From the NCBI GenBank assembly GCA_001803045.1, contig MHAR01000023.1, positions 54,753 through 118,752 on the forward strand: DNA of 64,000 bases, given 5' to 3'. Source of the stretch: Ignavibacteria bacterium RIFOXYB12_FULL_35_14. Lineage in GTDB: Bacteria > Bacteroidota > Ignavibacteria > Ignavibacteriales > Ignavibacteriaceae. The position numbers were made by a program, and so were the translations under genes. The notes under the pieces were generated by a model, which was not told where the DNA came from, ran no database searches, and was given only the letters and a program-made list of their open reading frames with translations. Of the stretch, positions 54,385 through 63,929 are shown in pieces. Each line of letters opens with the position of its first letter. The first letter of the stretch is position 1.

Positions 54385-55926
54385 ATGTTTAATCGCGAAA
54401 CAATTCTTATAATAGATTTTGGTTCTCAGTTTACTCAGCTTATTGCAAGACGAATTAGAGAATCAAAAGTATATTGTGAGATTCATTCTCATATGATAAG
54501 CATTGAAGAGATTAAAAAGCTTAATCCCATCGGTATTATTTTATCCGGCGGCCCAATGAGTGTTTATGATGAAAACTCACCGGCTCTTGACAATAATATA
54601 CTTTCACTCCAAAAGCCAATCCTCGGTATATGTTATGGACTCCAAATTCTTTGTAAAAATTTAGGCGGTAAAGTAGAGTCTGCAAAAGATCGCGAGTATG
54701 GTAAAGCCGAATTAAGCATCGAAGGAAATTCTTCTCTGTTTCTTGATGTGAAAAATGATTCTACCGTTTGGATGAGTCACGGAGATTACCTTACCAACTT
54801 ACCGCAAGGTTTTAATGTTATCGGAACATCGCATCACTCACCAATATGTGCAATTGAAAACAAAGCCAAGAAAATTTTTGGAGTTCAATTTCATCCCGAA
54901 GTAGTTCATACCGAAGAAGGTGAAAAAATCATTAGAAATTTTTTATTTAAGATTTGCGGTGCAAAAGGTGATTGGACACCGCAAAATTTCATTGAGGAAA
55001 GTATTGATAAAATTAAATCAGCTGTTGGCAATTCTAAGGTAATCTGTGCATTAAGCGGCGGAGTTGATTCAACAGTAGCTGCAGTATTAGTTGAGAAAGC
55101 TATTGGCGATAAGCTTATTTGCATTCATATCGATAATGGTTTGATGCGGAAAAATGAAAGTGAGGAAGTAGAAAAATTATTTAAGGATGAATACCATATC
55201 CGATTTGTTCACGTTAATGCATCTGAAAAATTTCTATCAAGACTGAAAGGAGTTGTTGATCCCGAACAAAAACGTAAAATTATAGGAAATACTTTTATAG
55301 AAGTATTTGAAGAAGAAGCAAAAAAAATCGAGGGTGTAAAATTTCTTGTGCAGGGAACTTTATATCCCGATGTTATCGAATCTGTCTCCGTTAAAGGATC
55401 ATCTGCAACTATTAAAACTCATCACAATGTAGGCGGGCTTCCTAAAAAAATGCATTTGAAATTGATTGAACCATTCAGAGAACTTTTCAAAGATGAAGTT
55501 AGAAATGTTGGATTGAGCTTAAATATTCCCGAGGATTTTATAGAAAGGCATCCATTTCCTGGACCCGGATTGGCTGTTAGAATAATTGGTGAAGTGACAA
55601 AAGAAAAATTAGATTTGCTGTGCGAGGCCGATGAAATTTTTATAAATGAAATTAAAGCAGCCGGTGTTTATAATAATATTTGGCAGGCATTTGCAGTTCT
55701 GCTGCCAATTCAAACCGTAGGCGTTATGGGTGATGCCCGCACTTACGAAAATGTTCTAGCTCTTCGTGCGGTAACTTCAGTTGATGGGATGACTGCTGAC
55801 TGGTTTAGATTTGATGATGATTTGCTGGCTAAAATTTCTAATAAAATTATTAATAAGATTAGAGGAATTAATCGTATCGTTTATGATATCAGTTCAAAAC
55901 CACCTTCAACAATAGAATGGGAGTAG
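54385..55926 (+). CDS. guaA: GMP synthase (glutamine-hydrolysing)
   Basis: Converts XMP to GMP. The N-terminal class I glutamine amidotransferase has the nucleophile in [11 protein letters not shown] (about residue 80) and the His-Glu pair in [12 protein letters not shown]. The ATP-pyrophosphatase domain has the P-loop [12 protein letters not shown] (about 224-235), and the C-terminal dimerisation domain has [15 protein letters not shown], ending KPPSTIEWE. The length of 513 aa is normal. It is followed 3 bp later by a TPR gene. Confidence 0.97.
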   Translation: MFNRETILIIDFGSQFTQLIARRIRESKVYCEIHSHMISIEEIKKLNPIGIILSGGPMSVYDENSPALDNNILSLQKPILGICYGLQILCKNLGGKVESAKDREYGKAELSIEGNSSLFLDVKNDSTVWMSHGDYLTNLPQGFNVIGTSHHSPICAIENKAKKIFGVQFHPEVVHTEEGEKIIRNFLFKICGAKGDWTPQNFIEESIDKIKSAVGNSKVICALSGGVDSTVAAVLVEKAIGDKLICIHIDNGLMRKNESEEVEKLFKDEYHIRFVHVNASEKFLSRLKGVVDPEQKRKIIGNTFIEVFEEEAKKIEGVKFLVQGTLYPDVIESVSVKGSSATIKTHHNVGGLPKKMHLKLIEPFRELFKDEVRNVGLSLNIPEDFIERHPFPGPGLAVRIIGEVTKEKLDLLCEADEIFINEIKAAGVYNNIWQAFAVLLPIQTVGVMGDARTYENVLALRAVTSVDGMTADWFRFDDDLLAKISNKIINKIRGINRIVYDISSKPPSTIEWE

Positions 55927-55929
55927 TCT

Positions 55930-56838
55930 TTGGATATTGATTTGAAGATTAAGCACAAGCTCAATAAAGCAACGAATTTCAAAGTTCAGGGAAAATATTT
56001 ACATGCGATTCAAATTTGCGAGCAGTTGCTGAGCGAATATCCAAATAATCAGGATATTCACTTTGAATTAGCTGAGTTGTATGATCTTTCAGGCAATCTG
56101 AATTCCTCATTTCATTTACTGGAGACATATCTGGAAAATAATCCAGAAGATAAAGATATGAGATTATTTTTCGGACAATTCCTTCTTAAAAATCAATTGT
56201 GGAATAAAGCGGCTGAAATCTTTTCTCTGCTTAACCCGGAGGAAAAACCCATTGTATCATTTTTCCTTGGTTATTCAAATTTCATGCTTAAAGATTACGA
56301 AATGGCTCGAATAAATTACTTAAACTTTTTGTCTCGAAAGGCTGAAAGTGAATTAATGTATGAATCGTACGTCTATTTAGCTAAAATAGAAATTGCGCTG
56401 AACGATTTTGAATGCGCGTTATCCTATGCAAAGCAATCAGAAATAATGTATTCATCGTTTTGGGAATTGCATTTAATTTATGCAATATGTTATTATAATT
56501 TAGGCATGGATGCTCATTCAATACTTGCGATTGATAAAGCTATAAAATTGAATCCTAAAGGAATTGAATCTTATGAATGGGCTGGTAAAATATTTTTACG
56601 AACAGGAGATTTTCTTAAAGCAGAAAAATATTTTATTAAATATGTTGAATCTGTCGAGGAAATCTCTTCGGAAACATATGCTAATTTAGGTGAGGCATGT
56701 TTGAATTCGAATAAAACCAAATCGGCATTAGATTACTTTGAATTGGCACTTAAAATTGATCCGGGAAATAAAAATGCTTTAACCGGCAAAAAAAATATTT
56801 TGAAAAAAATTAGTTCAGCTTTATCTAGCGATGCATAA
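55930..56838 (+). CDS. TPR-repeat protein
   Basis: A 302-aa soluble protein made of TPR units throughout (KATNFKVQGKYLHAIQICEQ, YDLSGNLNSSFHLLETYL, the last being ALDYFELALKIDPGNKNALT). It has no signal peptide. It starts with TTG directly after guaA, with no clear ribosome-binding site, so translation is probably coupled to guaA. It overlaps the next gene by 8 bp. Its partner is unknown. Confidence 0.75.
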   Translation: MDIDLKIKHKLNKATNFKVQGKYLHAIQICEQLLSEYPNNQDIHFELAELYDLSGNLNSSFHLLETYLENNPEDKDMRLFFGQFLLKNQLWNKAAEIFSLLNPEEKPIVSFFLGYSNFMLKDYEMARINYLNFLSRKAESELMYESYVYLAKIEIALNDFECALSYAKQSEIMYSSFWELHLIYAICYYNLGMDAHSILAIDKAIKLNPKGIESYEWAGKIFLRTGDFLKAEKYFIKYVESVEEISSETYANLGEACLNSNKTKSALDYFELALKIDPGNKNALTGKKNILKKISSALSSDA

Positions 56839-58555
56839 TAAAATATTTATTTTACTTTTTATTTTTTCATTTCTCGTTTTTGCTCAAACAAACGATGAGC
56901 TGGATAAGCTGTTCAATTCAGCAATAAAAGATTTTAAAAATTCCAGATTTACTTCCGCATTGACCAGTTTTAACAAAATTGCTAACGACTTCGAATTGAA
57001 TTCCAAAACTACTCTTGCATTATTATTTGTCGGTAAAATAAATTTAGAGCTTAAAAATTACTCTGATGCTGAAGAAAATCTGCTCCGTCTAGTTGGTGAA
57101 TTTCCTCAAAGTAAATACTCTGATGAGGCAGAAATTACTTTATCGAGAGTTTATCTCGATCAAAAAGAATATGCAAAAGCATTTTGGAGGTTGTGTTTGA
57201 TAATAGGCACTACCGAACAATCAGAGACAAGGGCTTTTGCAATAAATAAAGTTGAAGAAATTGCATTAAATTATTTATCGGCTGCTGAAGTTAAATCAAT
57301 TTATGATTCCACAATAATCGTTTCAGTAAAACCATTTTTACTTTTAATAAATTGGAAAATTCATTTGAATTGGAAAAATGAAAAGCTTGCACAAGAAACT
57401 TTTAACAAGTTAATTCGCTTGTATCCCGATTCGCATGAAAAAAAGGAAGCGAAAAAATTGCTTAATGAATTACAAACTCCGAAAGAATATTCAGATCCAA
57501 CAGATGTTGTGGGAGTTATTTTACCACTCACTTCAAATCGATCTGCAAATACAGCTGCATCAGAGATACTGGAGGGAATTAAATTTGCTTTATCCGAATT
57601 CAATCAGGGGCGAGACAAGAAAATCGGGATATTAATTCGTGACAGCGAATTATCAAGAAGAAAATTGGAAGAAATTAATGAAGAGCTTAAAGAGATAGAG
57701 AATCTTAAAAGTGTTGTTGGTCCCATTTTCAGTGCAGAAGTGAAAGATGCTCTCGATGTATTTGATGATATTAGTGTTCCAATCATTTCCCCAACGGCAA
57801 CGGATGATTATCTCACTGAGCTGAACGCTAATTTCTTTCAGGCAAATCCTTCCTTTATAACCAGAGGAAGGTTAATGGCTCAATATATTTACTATGTGGG
57901 AAACCAAAGAAAAATTGCCGTGCTTAATGCGATTGACGGATACTCTCCAATATTAAGCAGCAGCTTTACACAAGAGTTTGAAAAACTTGGCGGTAGAATT
58001 GTTTTACGTGAATCCTATAAAAGCAACAGCGTTGATCTGAAAGAACAAATTAAAAAAATATCTGAATCTTTAAATCTAATTGAAGCAATTTATATTCCCC
58101 TTGCCGATAAAGCTGATATCCCGGTGATTGTATCGTTTTTATCCCAAATCAATCTGAACATCCCTGTTTACGGTGACCAGGATTGGATGAGTTCATCAGG
58201 TTTAGAATCTGCTGCCTTTTTAGATAACAACTTAATATTTTGCTCGGATTATTTCTTAAAATTCAGTGAAGAGGATTATCAAATTTTCAGCAAGAATTTC
58301 TATTCAAAAACAAAAATGGATGTGAACAGAAATATTCTTTATGGTTACGATACAATGAAATACTTATTAACAATTATGCGTAGCTCTTTCTCAGGCAGTG
58401 ATGCATTAAAACAAAAGATGATTTCAGGTATTAGTTCTGTAGGATTCCATAATAATATTTGCTTTGATTCAAACCGGATAAACAGGTACATGAATATTAT
58501 TCGCTATTTGAGCGGAAAATTTGAGCTTATAGATAAGTTTAAGTTAAATAATTAA
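56831..58555 (+). CDS. Periplasmic-binding-fold protein with N-terminal TPR region (LpoA-like layout)
   Basis: A 574-aa secreted protein with a signal peptide (IFILLFIFSFLVFAQ). Residues about 25-220 are TPR-like (SALTSFNKIANDFEL, FPQSKYSDEAEITLSRVYLD). From about 225 it is a type I periplasmic-binding fold (VVGVILPLTSNRSANTAASE, SVVGPIFSAEVKDALD, VPIISPTATDDYLTEL), as in branched-chain amino acid receptors. The same order of parts is seen in LpoA, an activator of peptidoglycan synthase. No transporter genes are nearby, so a role as a regulatory or ligand-sensing protein is possible. Confidence 0.72.
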   Translation: MHNKIFILLFIFSFLVFAQTNDELDKLFNSAIKDFKNSRFTSALTSFNKIANDFELNSKTTLALLFVGKINLELKNYSDAEENLLRLVGEFPQSKYSDEAEITLSRVYLDQKEYAKAFWRLCLIIGTTEQSETRAFAINKVEEIALNYLSAAEVKSIYDSTIIVSVKPFLLLINWKIHLNWKNEKLAQETFNKLIRLYPDSHEKKEAKKLLNELQTPKEYSDPTDVVGVILPLTSNRSANTAASEILEGIKFALSEFNQGRDKKIGILIRDSELSRRKLEEINEELKEIENLKSVVGPIFSAEVKDALDVFDDISVPIISPTATDDYLTELNANFFQANPSFITRGRLMAQYIYYVGNQRKIAVLNAIDGYSPILSSSFTQEFEKLGGRIVLRESYKSNSVDLKEQIKKISESLNLIEAIYIPLADKADIPVIVSFLSQINLNIPVYGDQDWMSSSGLESAAFLDNNLIFCSDYFLKFSEEDYQIFSKNFYSKTKMDVNRNILYGYDTMKYLLTIMRSSFSGSDALKQKMISGISSVGFHNNICFDSNRINRYMNIIRYLSGKFELIDKFKLNN

Positions 58556-58567
58556 TGGAGAGATAAA

Positions 58568-59248
58568 ATCTTAACTATAAAAGATCTTCCTTCAGAAGAT
58601 AGACCGCGTGAAAAATTAAAAAAGCTCGGAGCCGGCGGCCTCACCGATGCCGAATTGATCGCCATTATTCTTAGAACCGGCAAAAAAGGAAAATCGGTTT
58701 TAACTATAGCTCATGAGTTAGTGCAAAAGCATATAAACCTTGCTGGTCTTGTATCTCTCTCATTAGCTGAATTAAAAAAAATATCAGGTATAGGTGAAGA
58801 CAAAGCGAGAAGTCTGTTAGCTGCATTTGAAATTGGAAGGCGAATGCAATCTCAATCTAAGTGGTCGATAGACAAAAAAATCACTTCGCCCAAAGATATT
58901 GCAGAGTTTTTTGTTCCAATTCTCAGAGATGAATTAAAAGAAAAATTTTTGGTAGTCTGCCTTAACAGTACTAATAAAGTTACCAAGTTTGAGGCGATTT
59001 CGGTTGGAAGTCTGAATTCTAGTGTAGTTCATCCGAGAGAGATATTTAAATTTGCGATTGAGAATTCATCTGCAAGCATAATACTCATTCATAATCATCC
59101 AAGCGGAAATTTAGAGCCGAGTAACGAAGATATTGCAATAACCAAGAAATTAGTTGAGGCGGGAAAAATCTTAAATATTCAAGTGCTTGATCACATCATT
59201 GTGGGAGGCAACTCATTCACAAGTTTGGTTGAACGACGGTTGATATAA
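58568..59248 (+). CDS. radC: RadC-family JAB/MPN-domain protein, apparent AUC start
   Basis: The protein has a helix-hairpin-helix-type N-terminal region and a C-terminal JAB (MPN) domain with the metal motif LIHNHPSGNLEPSNED. In E. coli RadC the DNA-repair role has been questioned. The conserved N-terminus IKDLPSEDRPREKLKKLGAG is encoded upstream of any ATG, GTG or TTG. GGAG at 58557-58560 sits 7 bp before ATC at 58568, which I take as the start. A start at the TTG at 58655 would remove 29 conserved residues. Confidence 0.75.
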   Translation: MLTIKDLPSEDRPREKLKKLGAGGLTDAELIAIILRTGKKGKSVLTIAHELVQKHINLAGLVSLSLAELKKISGIGEDKARSLLAAFEIGRRMQSQSKWSIDKKITSPKDIAEFFVPILRDELKEKFLVVCLNSTNKVTKFEAISVGSLNSSVVHPREIFKFAIENSSASIILIHNHPSGNLEPSNEDIAITKKLVEAGKILNIQVLDHIIVGGNSFTSLVERRLI

Positions 59249-59432
59249 TTTTTCAAACCAGTATAAAGCTCCCCGAAGCTAAAATTTATTTTGGATTTAT
59301 TACATAATTTGTGTAAATATAGACAGTAGTTTTCTAGATATTCAGAACTGGCTGCAAAAATCGTAAGATTAAACACAATATTCTAGTTTTTTAACCAATT
59401 TACATAAATTATTTAAAAATGGAGGTTACTTT

Positions 59433-59708
59433 ATGAAGTTAACAAAAGCGGTGAGAAATCTCGTCATCATTGCTGCATTTGCAACTTCCGCATCGGTTTT
59501 AACCGGTTGCGGAGGACTTAGCGAAGCTCAGATGGAAGAACTTAGAGGTCTGAGAAGTGAAGTAAGTTCACTTGAAGCTGAAGCAAAATCCTTGAAAGAT
59601 GAACGTGCAAAACTTGAAAGAGAAATTGCAGATAAGAATGCTAAGCTTCAACAATGTGCGAAAGAAAAAGCAGAAACAACGGTCAATTTAACAAAACTGC
59701 CTAAATAA
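59433..59708 (+). CDS. Small coiled-coil lipoprotein
   Basis: A 91-aa protein with a lipoprotein signal (VIIAAFATSASVLTGC) and a mature part that is one long heptad-repeat helix (SEAQMEELRGLRSEVSSLEA...). It resembles Lpp-type lipoproteins that link or stabilise the outer membrane, though it is not the same family. It has a GGAGG site and precedes a LysM protein by 31 bp, so the two may work at the cell wall. Confidence 0.72.
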   Translation: MKLTKAVRNLVIIAAFATSASVLTGCGGLSEAQMEELRGLRSEVSSLEAEAKSLKDERAKLEREIADKNAKLQQCAKEKAETTVNLTKLPK

Positions 59709-59739
59709 GAATTTTAAAATTGAAATTGGAGGTATATCT

Positions 59740-60417
59740 ATGGAAATAAAAAAATATTTAATAAGCTTTTTCGCTATTCTGTTTCTTCTTTCAGTTACTG
59801 TAATTGCACAAGAAGAAATGACTACAGATGAATGGGAAGCTGAAATGACCCGCCTTAAGGATAAGAAAGAATCCTTAACAAAAGAAATCAGTGTGCTTCA
59901 AAATGAAGTTAATAATCTTAAAGCCACAAAACTTCAAAGTTATGAAGACTGTGTTAATGAATTATATGCAATGGTTGGAGGTACAAAAGCCGATGTTGAT
60001 AATTACAGAAAAGCAGTTACTGAGCTTGATGGAAAAATCAGAAGAAAAGAAGGTCCGAAAGTTGACAGACAAAAAGATCTTGATGCACTTAAAATGAATA
60101 AGATCAGCGCATTGCCTGAATTCTTCGATAAAGTTCATAATCAAATGCAAAGATCATTGGATTCATGGGTTGAAGAAGTAAAGGAAACAATGTACACGGT
60201 TGTGAGAGGTGATCATCTTTGGGGAATCGCAAGAAAATCCGAACACTATGGAAACGGATTTGCTTGGCCAATGATTTACAAAGCAAATCGTGATAAAATT
60301 AAGAATCCTGATTTGATTTATCCAAAGCAAGTTTTCTCAATTCCAAAACTTACTGAAGAAGAAAAAGCTAAATACGATAAAATTAGAAAGAATTATAAAC
60401 CGGCTCCGGTTCAGTAA
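59740..60417 (+). CDS. LysM-domain envelope protein with coiled coil
   Basis: A 225-aa secreted protein: signal peptide (ISFFAILFLLSVTVIAQ), a coiled-coil region (about 25-115), and a C-terminal LysM domain (TMYTVVRGDHLWGIARKSEH through IYPKQVFSIPKL) that binds peptidoglycan. It follows the small coiled-coil lipoprotein gene and ends at a strong terminator. The pair probably tie the envelope to the cell wall, an inference from domains and position. Confidence 0.83.
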   Translation: MEIKKYLISFFAILFLLSVTVIAQEEMTTDEWEAEMTRLKDKKESLTKEISVLQNEVNNLKATKLQSYEDCVNELYAMVGGTKADVDNYRKAVTELDGKIRRKEGPKVDRQKDLDALKMNKISALPEFFDKVHNQMQRSLDSWVEEVKETMYTVVRGDHLWGIARKSEHYGNGFAWPMIYKANRDKIKNPDLIYPKQVFSIPKLTEEEKAKYDKIRKNYKPAPVQ

Positions 60418-60444
60418 ATTATCTTTGATGATCTTAAAATATTC

Positions 60445-60480
60445 AAAAAGCCCTTGTCATTTAGGTGATAAGGGCTTTTT
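60445..60480 (+). terminator. Rho-independent terminator before phoH
   Basis: AAAAAGCCCTT (60445-60455) pairs with AAGGGCTTTTT (60470-60480) around a loop. The right arm's own T-run completes the terminator. phoH starts 14 bp later. Confidence 0.9.
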
Positions 60481-60494
60481 GCATTTAAAATAAA

Positions 60495-61457
60495 ATGACA
60501 GCTTTAGAAAAAAGATTAACCCTTGATAATGTAGATATGCTTAGTTTGCTTGGTTCTAACGATGCAAATTTAAAGCTGCTTGAAGACCGCTTTAATGCCA
60601 TGATTACCTTCCGCGGTGAGAATGTAATAATAAAAGGTGTTAAAGAAGAAGTTGATGTTGTCGAGAAAACCATCAAAGAAATGGTGTACGTGCTGAATAC
60701 AAAAGGATCATTGAGAGAATCCGACATTAAAACCATTTTGGATCTTACAATCGAGGGAAGAGAAATTATTTCACCCAAAGAATTTGATTCGATTGTTCTT
60801 TACACCAAAAATGATGTAATTAAAGCTAAAACACCGGGACAAAAAGTTTATATTGATGCTGCATCAAAAAATGATATTTGTTTTTCAATTGGTCCTGCAG
60901 GAACCGGAAAAACCTATCTTGCGGTTGCTATAGCTGTAGCGGCGCTGAAAAAGGGTATTGTTAACAGAATTGTCCTAGCTCGCCCCGCAGTTGAAGCCGG
61001 TGAGAGTTTAGGCTTTTTGCCGGGAGATTTTCGTGAAAAGATTGATCCGTATCTCCGTCCGCTTTACGATGCTTTAGATGACATGATCCCTTCTGAAAAA
61101 CTGAAAATGAATATTGAAAAGAGAATGATCGAAATCGTTCCTTTAGCATACATGCGTGGACGGACGCTGAATAATGCTTATGTCATTCTTGATGAAGCAC
61201 AAAATGCTACTGATTTACAAATGAAAATGTTTCTTACACGTCTTGGTGCAAATTCCAAAGCAATTATTACAGGGGATATTACTCAGATTGATCTTCCTCC
61301 CAAAACAATAAGCGGATTGGTACAAGCCAAGGAAATTCTGCGGGGAATTGAAGGTGTTGGTTTTGTTTATCTCGACAAATCCGATGTGGTGAGGCATAAG
61401 CTCGTTAAGGACATTATTGATGCTTATGAAAAATTTCGAAATTCGGAGAGCATATGA
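60495..61457 (+). CDS. phoH: PhoH-family ATPase
   Basis: A 320-aa protein of the PhoH family, cytosolic ATPases linked to RNA metabolism and stress. The N-terminal KH-like part precedes the P-loop GPAGTGKTYLAVA (133-145), LARPAVEAGESLGFLPGD and Walker B VILDEAQNATDLQM. The sensor-like motif ITGDITQIDLP follows. It starts 14 bp after the upstream terminator. The length and motif order are standard. It has no close partner gene such as ybeY in this window. Confidence 0.94.
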   Translation: MTALEKRLTLDNVDMLSLLGSNDANLKLLEDRFNAMITFRGENVIIKGVKEEVDVVEKTIKEMVYVLNTKGSLRESDIKTILDLTIEGREIISPKEFDSIVLYTKNDVIKAKTPGQKVYIDAASKNDICFSIGPAGTGKTYLAVAIAVAALKKGIVNRIVLARPAVEAGESLGFLPGDFREKIDPYLRPLYDALDDMIPSEKLKMNIEKRMIEIVPLAYMRGRTLNNAYVILDEAQNATDLQMKMFLTRLGANSKAIITGDITQIDLPPKTISGLVQAKEILRGIEGVGFVYLDKSDVVRHKLVKDIIDAYEKFRNSESI

Positions 61458-61543
61458 ATTAATGAATAAAGAATAATAGAATTACATAAAAAATTAAATA
61501 AGACTCCCTTTCTTAGTTTCTCATATCCAATAATTCTGATACT

Positions 61544-61561
61544 TTGTCAAAAATCTGACAA
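61544..61561. promoter_or_regulatory. Palindrome TTGTCA-N6-TGACAA, possible operator
   Basis: A perfect inverted repeat, TTGTCA (61544-61549) and TGACAA (61556-61561), with a 6-bp spacer lies 69 bp before the first gene of the five-gene redox-looking cassette. Two arms of this size and symmetry suggest binding of a dimeric regulator such as a CRP/FNR or Rrf2-type protein. The regulator cannot be named. Confidence 0.5.
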
Positions 61562-61629
61562 CGTATCCTTACACGCCATCCTATGTTTACTCCTAAGATT
61601 TAGAATAAACAAAAACAAAGGAGTAAAAA

Positions 61630-62124
61630 ATGTCGAGTACAACAAAATCCTGTGAAACGGGAAAAACACAATTCTCAATCAATTCAGCGATTAAAGCTGG
61701 TATTATTGCTACAGTAGCAATGACAATGTTTACATTCATGGCGCCGTTAATGGGATTTGAAATGAATATTCCCAAGATGTTAGCCGGCACAATGAACACC
61801 CCGATAATTATGGGATGGTTAGCTCACTTTATGATCGGAACTATTTTAGCAATTAACTTTGCTGCGCTGTTTCTACCAAAATTCCAATCAACAAATAATA
61901 TAAAAACAGGGGCAATGTTCTCGCTTATCCCATGGCTAATGGCTCAAGTTGCTGTAATGCCTATGATGACCCTAATGAATGGCGGAACTTATGGTGATGG
62001 GTTTTTTTCAGGTTCAATACTTATTGCGGGCGCAAGCTTGATGGGGCATATTTTGTATGGAGTTGTTCTTGGTTTTGTTTATAGACCTATGCCTTCAGAT
62101 GAGTTTATTCCACAAACCAACTAA
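61630..62124 (+). CDS. Membrane protein of the DUF6789 type
   Basis: A 164-aa protein with four hydrophobic segments (about 20-42, 58-80, 92-114 and 128-150) and methionine-rich stretches (MTMFTFMAPLMGFEMN, MAQVAVMPMMTLM). The family has no known function. It is the first gene of a cassette with a small membrane protein, a DsrE-like, an AhpD-like and a YceI-like protein. An AAGGAG site precedes the ATG. Confidence 0.65.
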   Translation: MSSTTKSCETGKTQFSINSAIKAGIIATVAMTMFTFMAPLMGFEMNIPKMLAGTMNTPIIMGWLAHFMIGTILAINFAALFLPKFQSTNNIKTGAMFSLIPWLMAQVAVMPMMTLMNGGTYGDGFFSGSILIAGASLMGHILYGVVLGFVYRPMPSDEFIPQTN

Positions 62125-62137
62125 TAAGGCAATCAAA

Positions 62138-62410
62138 ATGAAATTTAATGAAAATCAAAAACGGACGCTCCTTATCGGGTCAGTTATAATTGCTGCGGCA
62201 ATTGTTGTCTGGTTAGCATTTGGTGTGGAAATATTTACTAAAACCCAGGTAATGGTCGAAAAGAAAGACGAATTATTTGGGACAACATATAAGGAATTTG
62301 AAAATAAATTCGTTCTCGGTTTAGATTATACCGTAGCATTTAGCTTGGCAGTCTTAGCCATTACTATGGTTATAACTTTTTTTCAGCGACAAAAAATAAA
62401 GGAAGCATAA
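62138..62410 (+). CDS. Small membrane protein
   Basis: A 90-aa protein with two hydrophobic segments (about 12-30 and 66-84), not recognised. The ATG at 62138 is preferred to an upstream one at 62057, which would lie inside the preceding gene. It is 13 bp after that gene and 1 bp before the next, so it belongs to the cassette. Confidence 0.62.
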   Translation: MKFNENQKRTLLIGSVIIAAAIVVWLAFGVEIFTKTQVMVEKKDELFGTTYKEFENKFVLGLDYTVAFSLAVLAITMVITFFQRQKIKEA

Positions 62411-62411
62411 A

Positions 62412-62936
62412 ATGAAAAAAGCATTATTAATCACAGTCGTTTTCCTTTTAACAGTTTTTTTATTCTTGGCATATTCAAATTATCCGGCTGAAAAGAAAAA
62501 CATTCTTATCCATATAATTTCTGATATTAAGAAAAACGATGGACCACCCTGTGTTGCAATTGATCTGGCTCTTACCAATTTGAAACTCGGCAACCAGGTA
62601 GAAGTTTTATTCGATGCCGATGCAGCCTGGAATCTTAAAAAATCTGATGATGGTAAAAATGATTACGATAGATATGAAGTGCCTGCGGATTTGAAAAAAA
62701 TAGTTAATGCACAGCTTAATGTTAAAGGGTCATTAGCACTGAAAAAATTTGGTGAATTTCTTGAAATGCTTCACAAAAAAGGAGCAAAGATAGCTGTAAA
62801 CGGTACATGGAACGTTCTCACAAGTGTTGAAAAGGAAGTAAAAGGAAAAACAAAAATGCCAAGTTATGTTGAGCCGCTGACTTTGAAGGAAATGACTGAA
62901 AGTATTAATAGTTCAGAGGCTTACTATAGTTATTAG
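62412..62936 (+). CDS. Secreted or membrane-anchored DsrE-like protein
   Basis: A 174-aa protein with a hydrophobic N-terminus (LLITVVFLLTVFLFLAYS), then an alpha/beta region (NILIHIISDI, PCVAIDLALTNLKLGNQVEV, GAKIAVNGTWNVL) resembling the DsrE/TusD sulfur-relay fold. DsrE-like proteins move sulfur or act in periplasmic redox. One cysteine (in PPCVAI) could be the active one. The assignment is from layout, with moderate confidence. Confidence 0.6.
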   Translation: MKKALLITVVFLLTVFLFLAYSNYPAEKKNILIHIISDIKKNDGPPCVAIDLALTNLKLGNQVEVLFDADAAWNLKKSDDGKNDYDRYEVPADLKKIVNAQLNVKGSLALKKFGEFLEMLHKKGAKIAVNGTWNVLTSVEKEVKGKTKMPSYVEPLTLKEMTESINSSEAYYSY

Positions 62937-63053
62937 AACATATATTCTGATCTGTCGGCTAATTGACAGAAACCTTCATGTTCATCTATTAGCTTAGTAT
63001 TAGTAAAAAAATAGTTAACGATTATTATTAATAAAAACAAAAGGAAGTAAATA

Positions 63054-63608
63054 GTGAAAAACTTAAAAACCTTAAGTAAAGACACAGCAACATTAGAATC
63101 TAAACAAATTTTTAATGCAATAGAAAAATCATTTGGAATGCTGCCAAACATTTATGCAGTTATTGGTAACTCAGCTAACGCTCTTAGTTCGTATCTAACG
63201 TTTTCTGAAGCACAGAAAAACGGATCGTTTAATGCAAAAGAAAGAGAGGCCATATTTTTAGCAGTCTCAGAAGAAAATGCTTGTAATTACTGTTTATCCG
63301 CTCATACAGCTATTGCAAAGATGAATGGTTTTTCAGAAGATGAAACTTTGGAACTTAGAGCTGGAACTATCGAAGATATAAAATTGAATGTGCTGACTAA
63401 CTTATCAAAATCCATAATTGCTAATCGTGGAAGAGCGGATGAAAATTTTGTAATGGAATTTTATGAAGCTGGTTATGATGAAAAAGCGCTGGTTGATTTA
63501 GTTGCCTTAGTAGTTGATAAAACATTTACAAATTATATCGGCAGACTTGCAAGGCCTGATATTGATTTTCCAAAAGCGCAGCCATTAAATAAAATAATTT
63601 TAGCTTAA
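63054..63608 (+). CDS. AhpD-like/carboxymuconolactone decarboxylase-family protein
   Basis: A 184-aa helical protein with the redox motif NACNYCLSAH (C77-x-x-C80 and H84), as in AhpD peroxidase partners. The surrounding segment (FLAVSEENACNYCLSAHTAI) is diagnostic. It would reduce peroxides or work with a thiol partner. A GTG start has an AAGGAAG site upstream. It is the fourth gene of the cassette. The 117 bp before it contain no gene. Confidence 0.85.
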   Translation: MKNLKTLSKDTATLESKQIFNAIEKSFGMLPNIYAVIGNSANALSSYLTFSEAQKNGSFNAKEREAIFLAVSEENACNYCLSAHTAIAKMNGFSEDETLELRAGTIEDIKLNVLTNLSKSIIANRGRADENFVMEFYEAGYDEKALVDLVALVVDKTFTNYIGRLARPDIDFPKAQPLNKIILA

Positions 63609-63641
63609 TTAATTTATAAAACAAAATAAAAGGAGTACAAA

Positions 63642-63929
63642 ATGTTGAACACAGTGAAATCTCGTAATACGGGAAGAACAACACTCGGATTCACAGCTTT
63701 CTTAACCTTACTGCTGGGAATAAATCTTTTCGCCCAAACTTTTTCTGTAGATTCCAAAGATGGAAGAAACCAAGCATCATTTATTTCGGATGCACCATTT
63801 GAAAAAATAGTTGGACTTTCCAGCGGTTTAGATGCTACTGTAATGCTAAATATTAATAACATTACCGAAAAGCCAATGGGCAAAGTGAAAGTGCCTATTA
63901 ACAATATGGTTCTACCGTTAATAGTGTGA
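63642..63929 (+). CDS. YceI-like protein, apparently frameshifted or truncated
   Basis: A 95-aa frame begins with a signal peptide (FLTLLLGINLFAQ) and goes on DGRNQASFISDAPFEKIVGL, then KPMGKVKVPINNM, resembling the first half of a YceI lipid-binding domain. YceI proteins are usually about 170-200 aa. The frame stops at TGA 63927-63929. Beyond it another frame gives EWQSSDYQNF, which looks like the YceI W-x-x-x-x-x-Y-x-x-F segment. This suggests a frameshift, so the gene may be broken or run off the window. Confidence 0.55.
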   Translation: MLNTVKSRNTGRTTLGFTAFLTLLLGINLFAQTFSVDSKDGRNQASFISDAPFEKIVGLSSGLDATVMLNINNITEKPMGKVKVPINNMVLPLIV

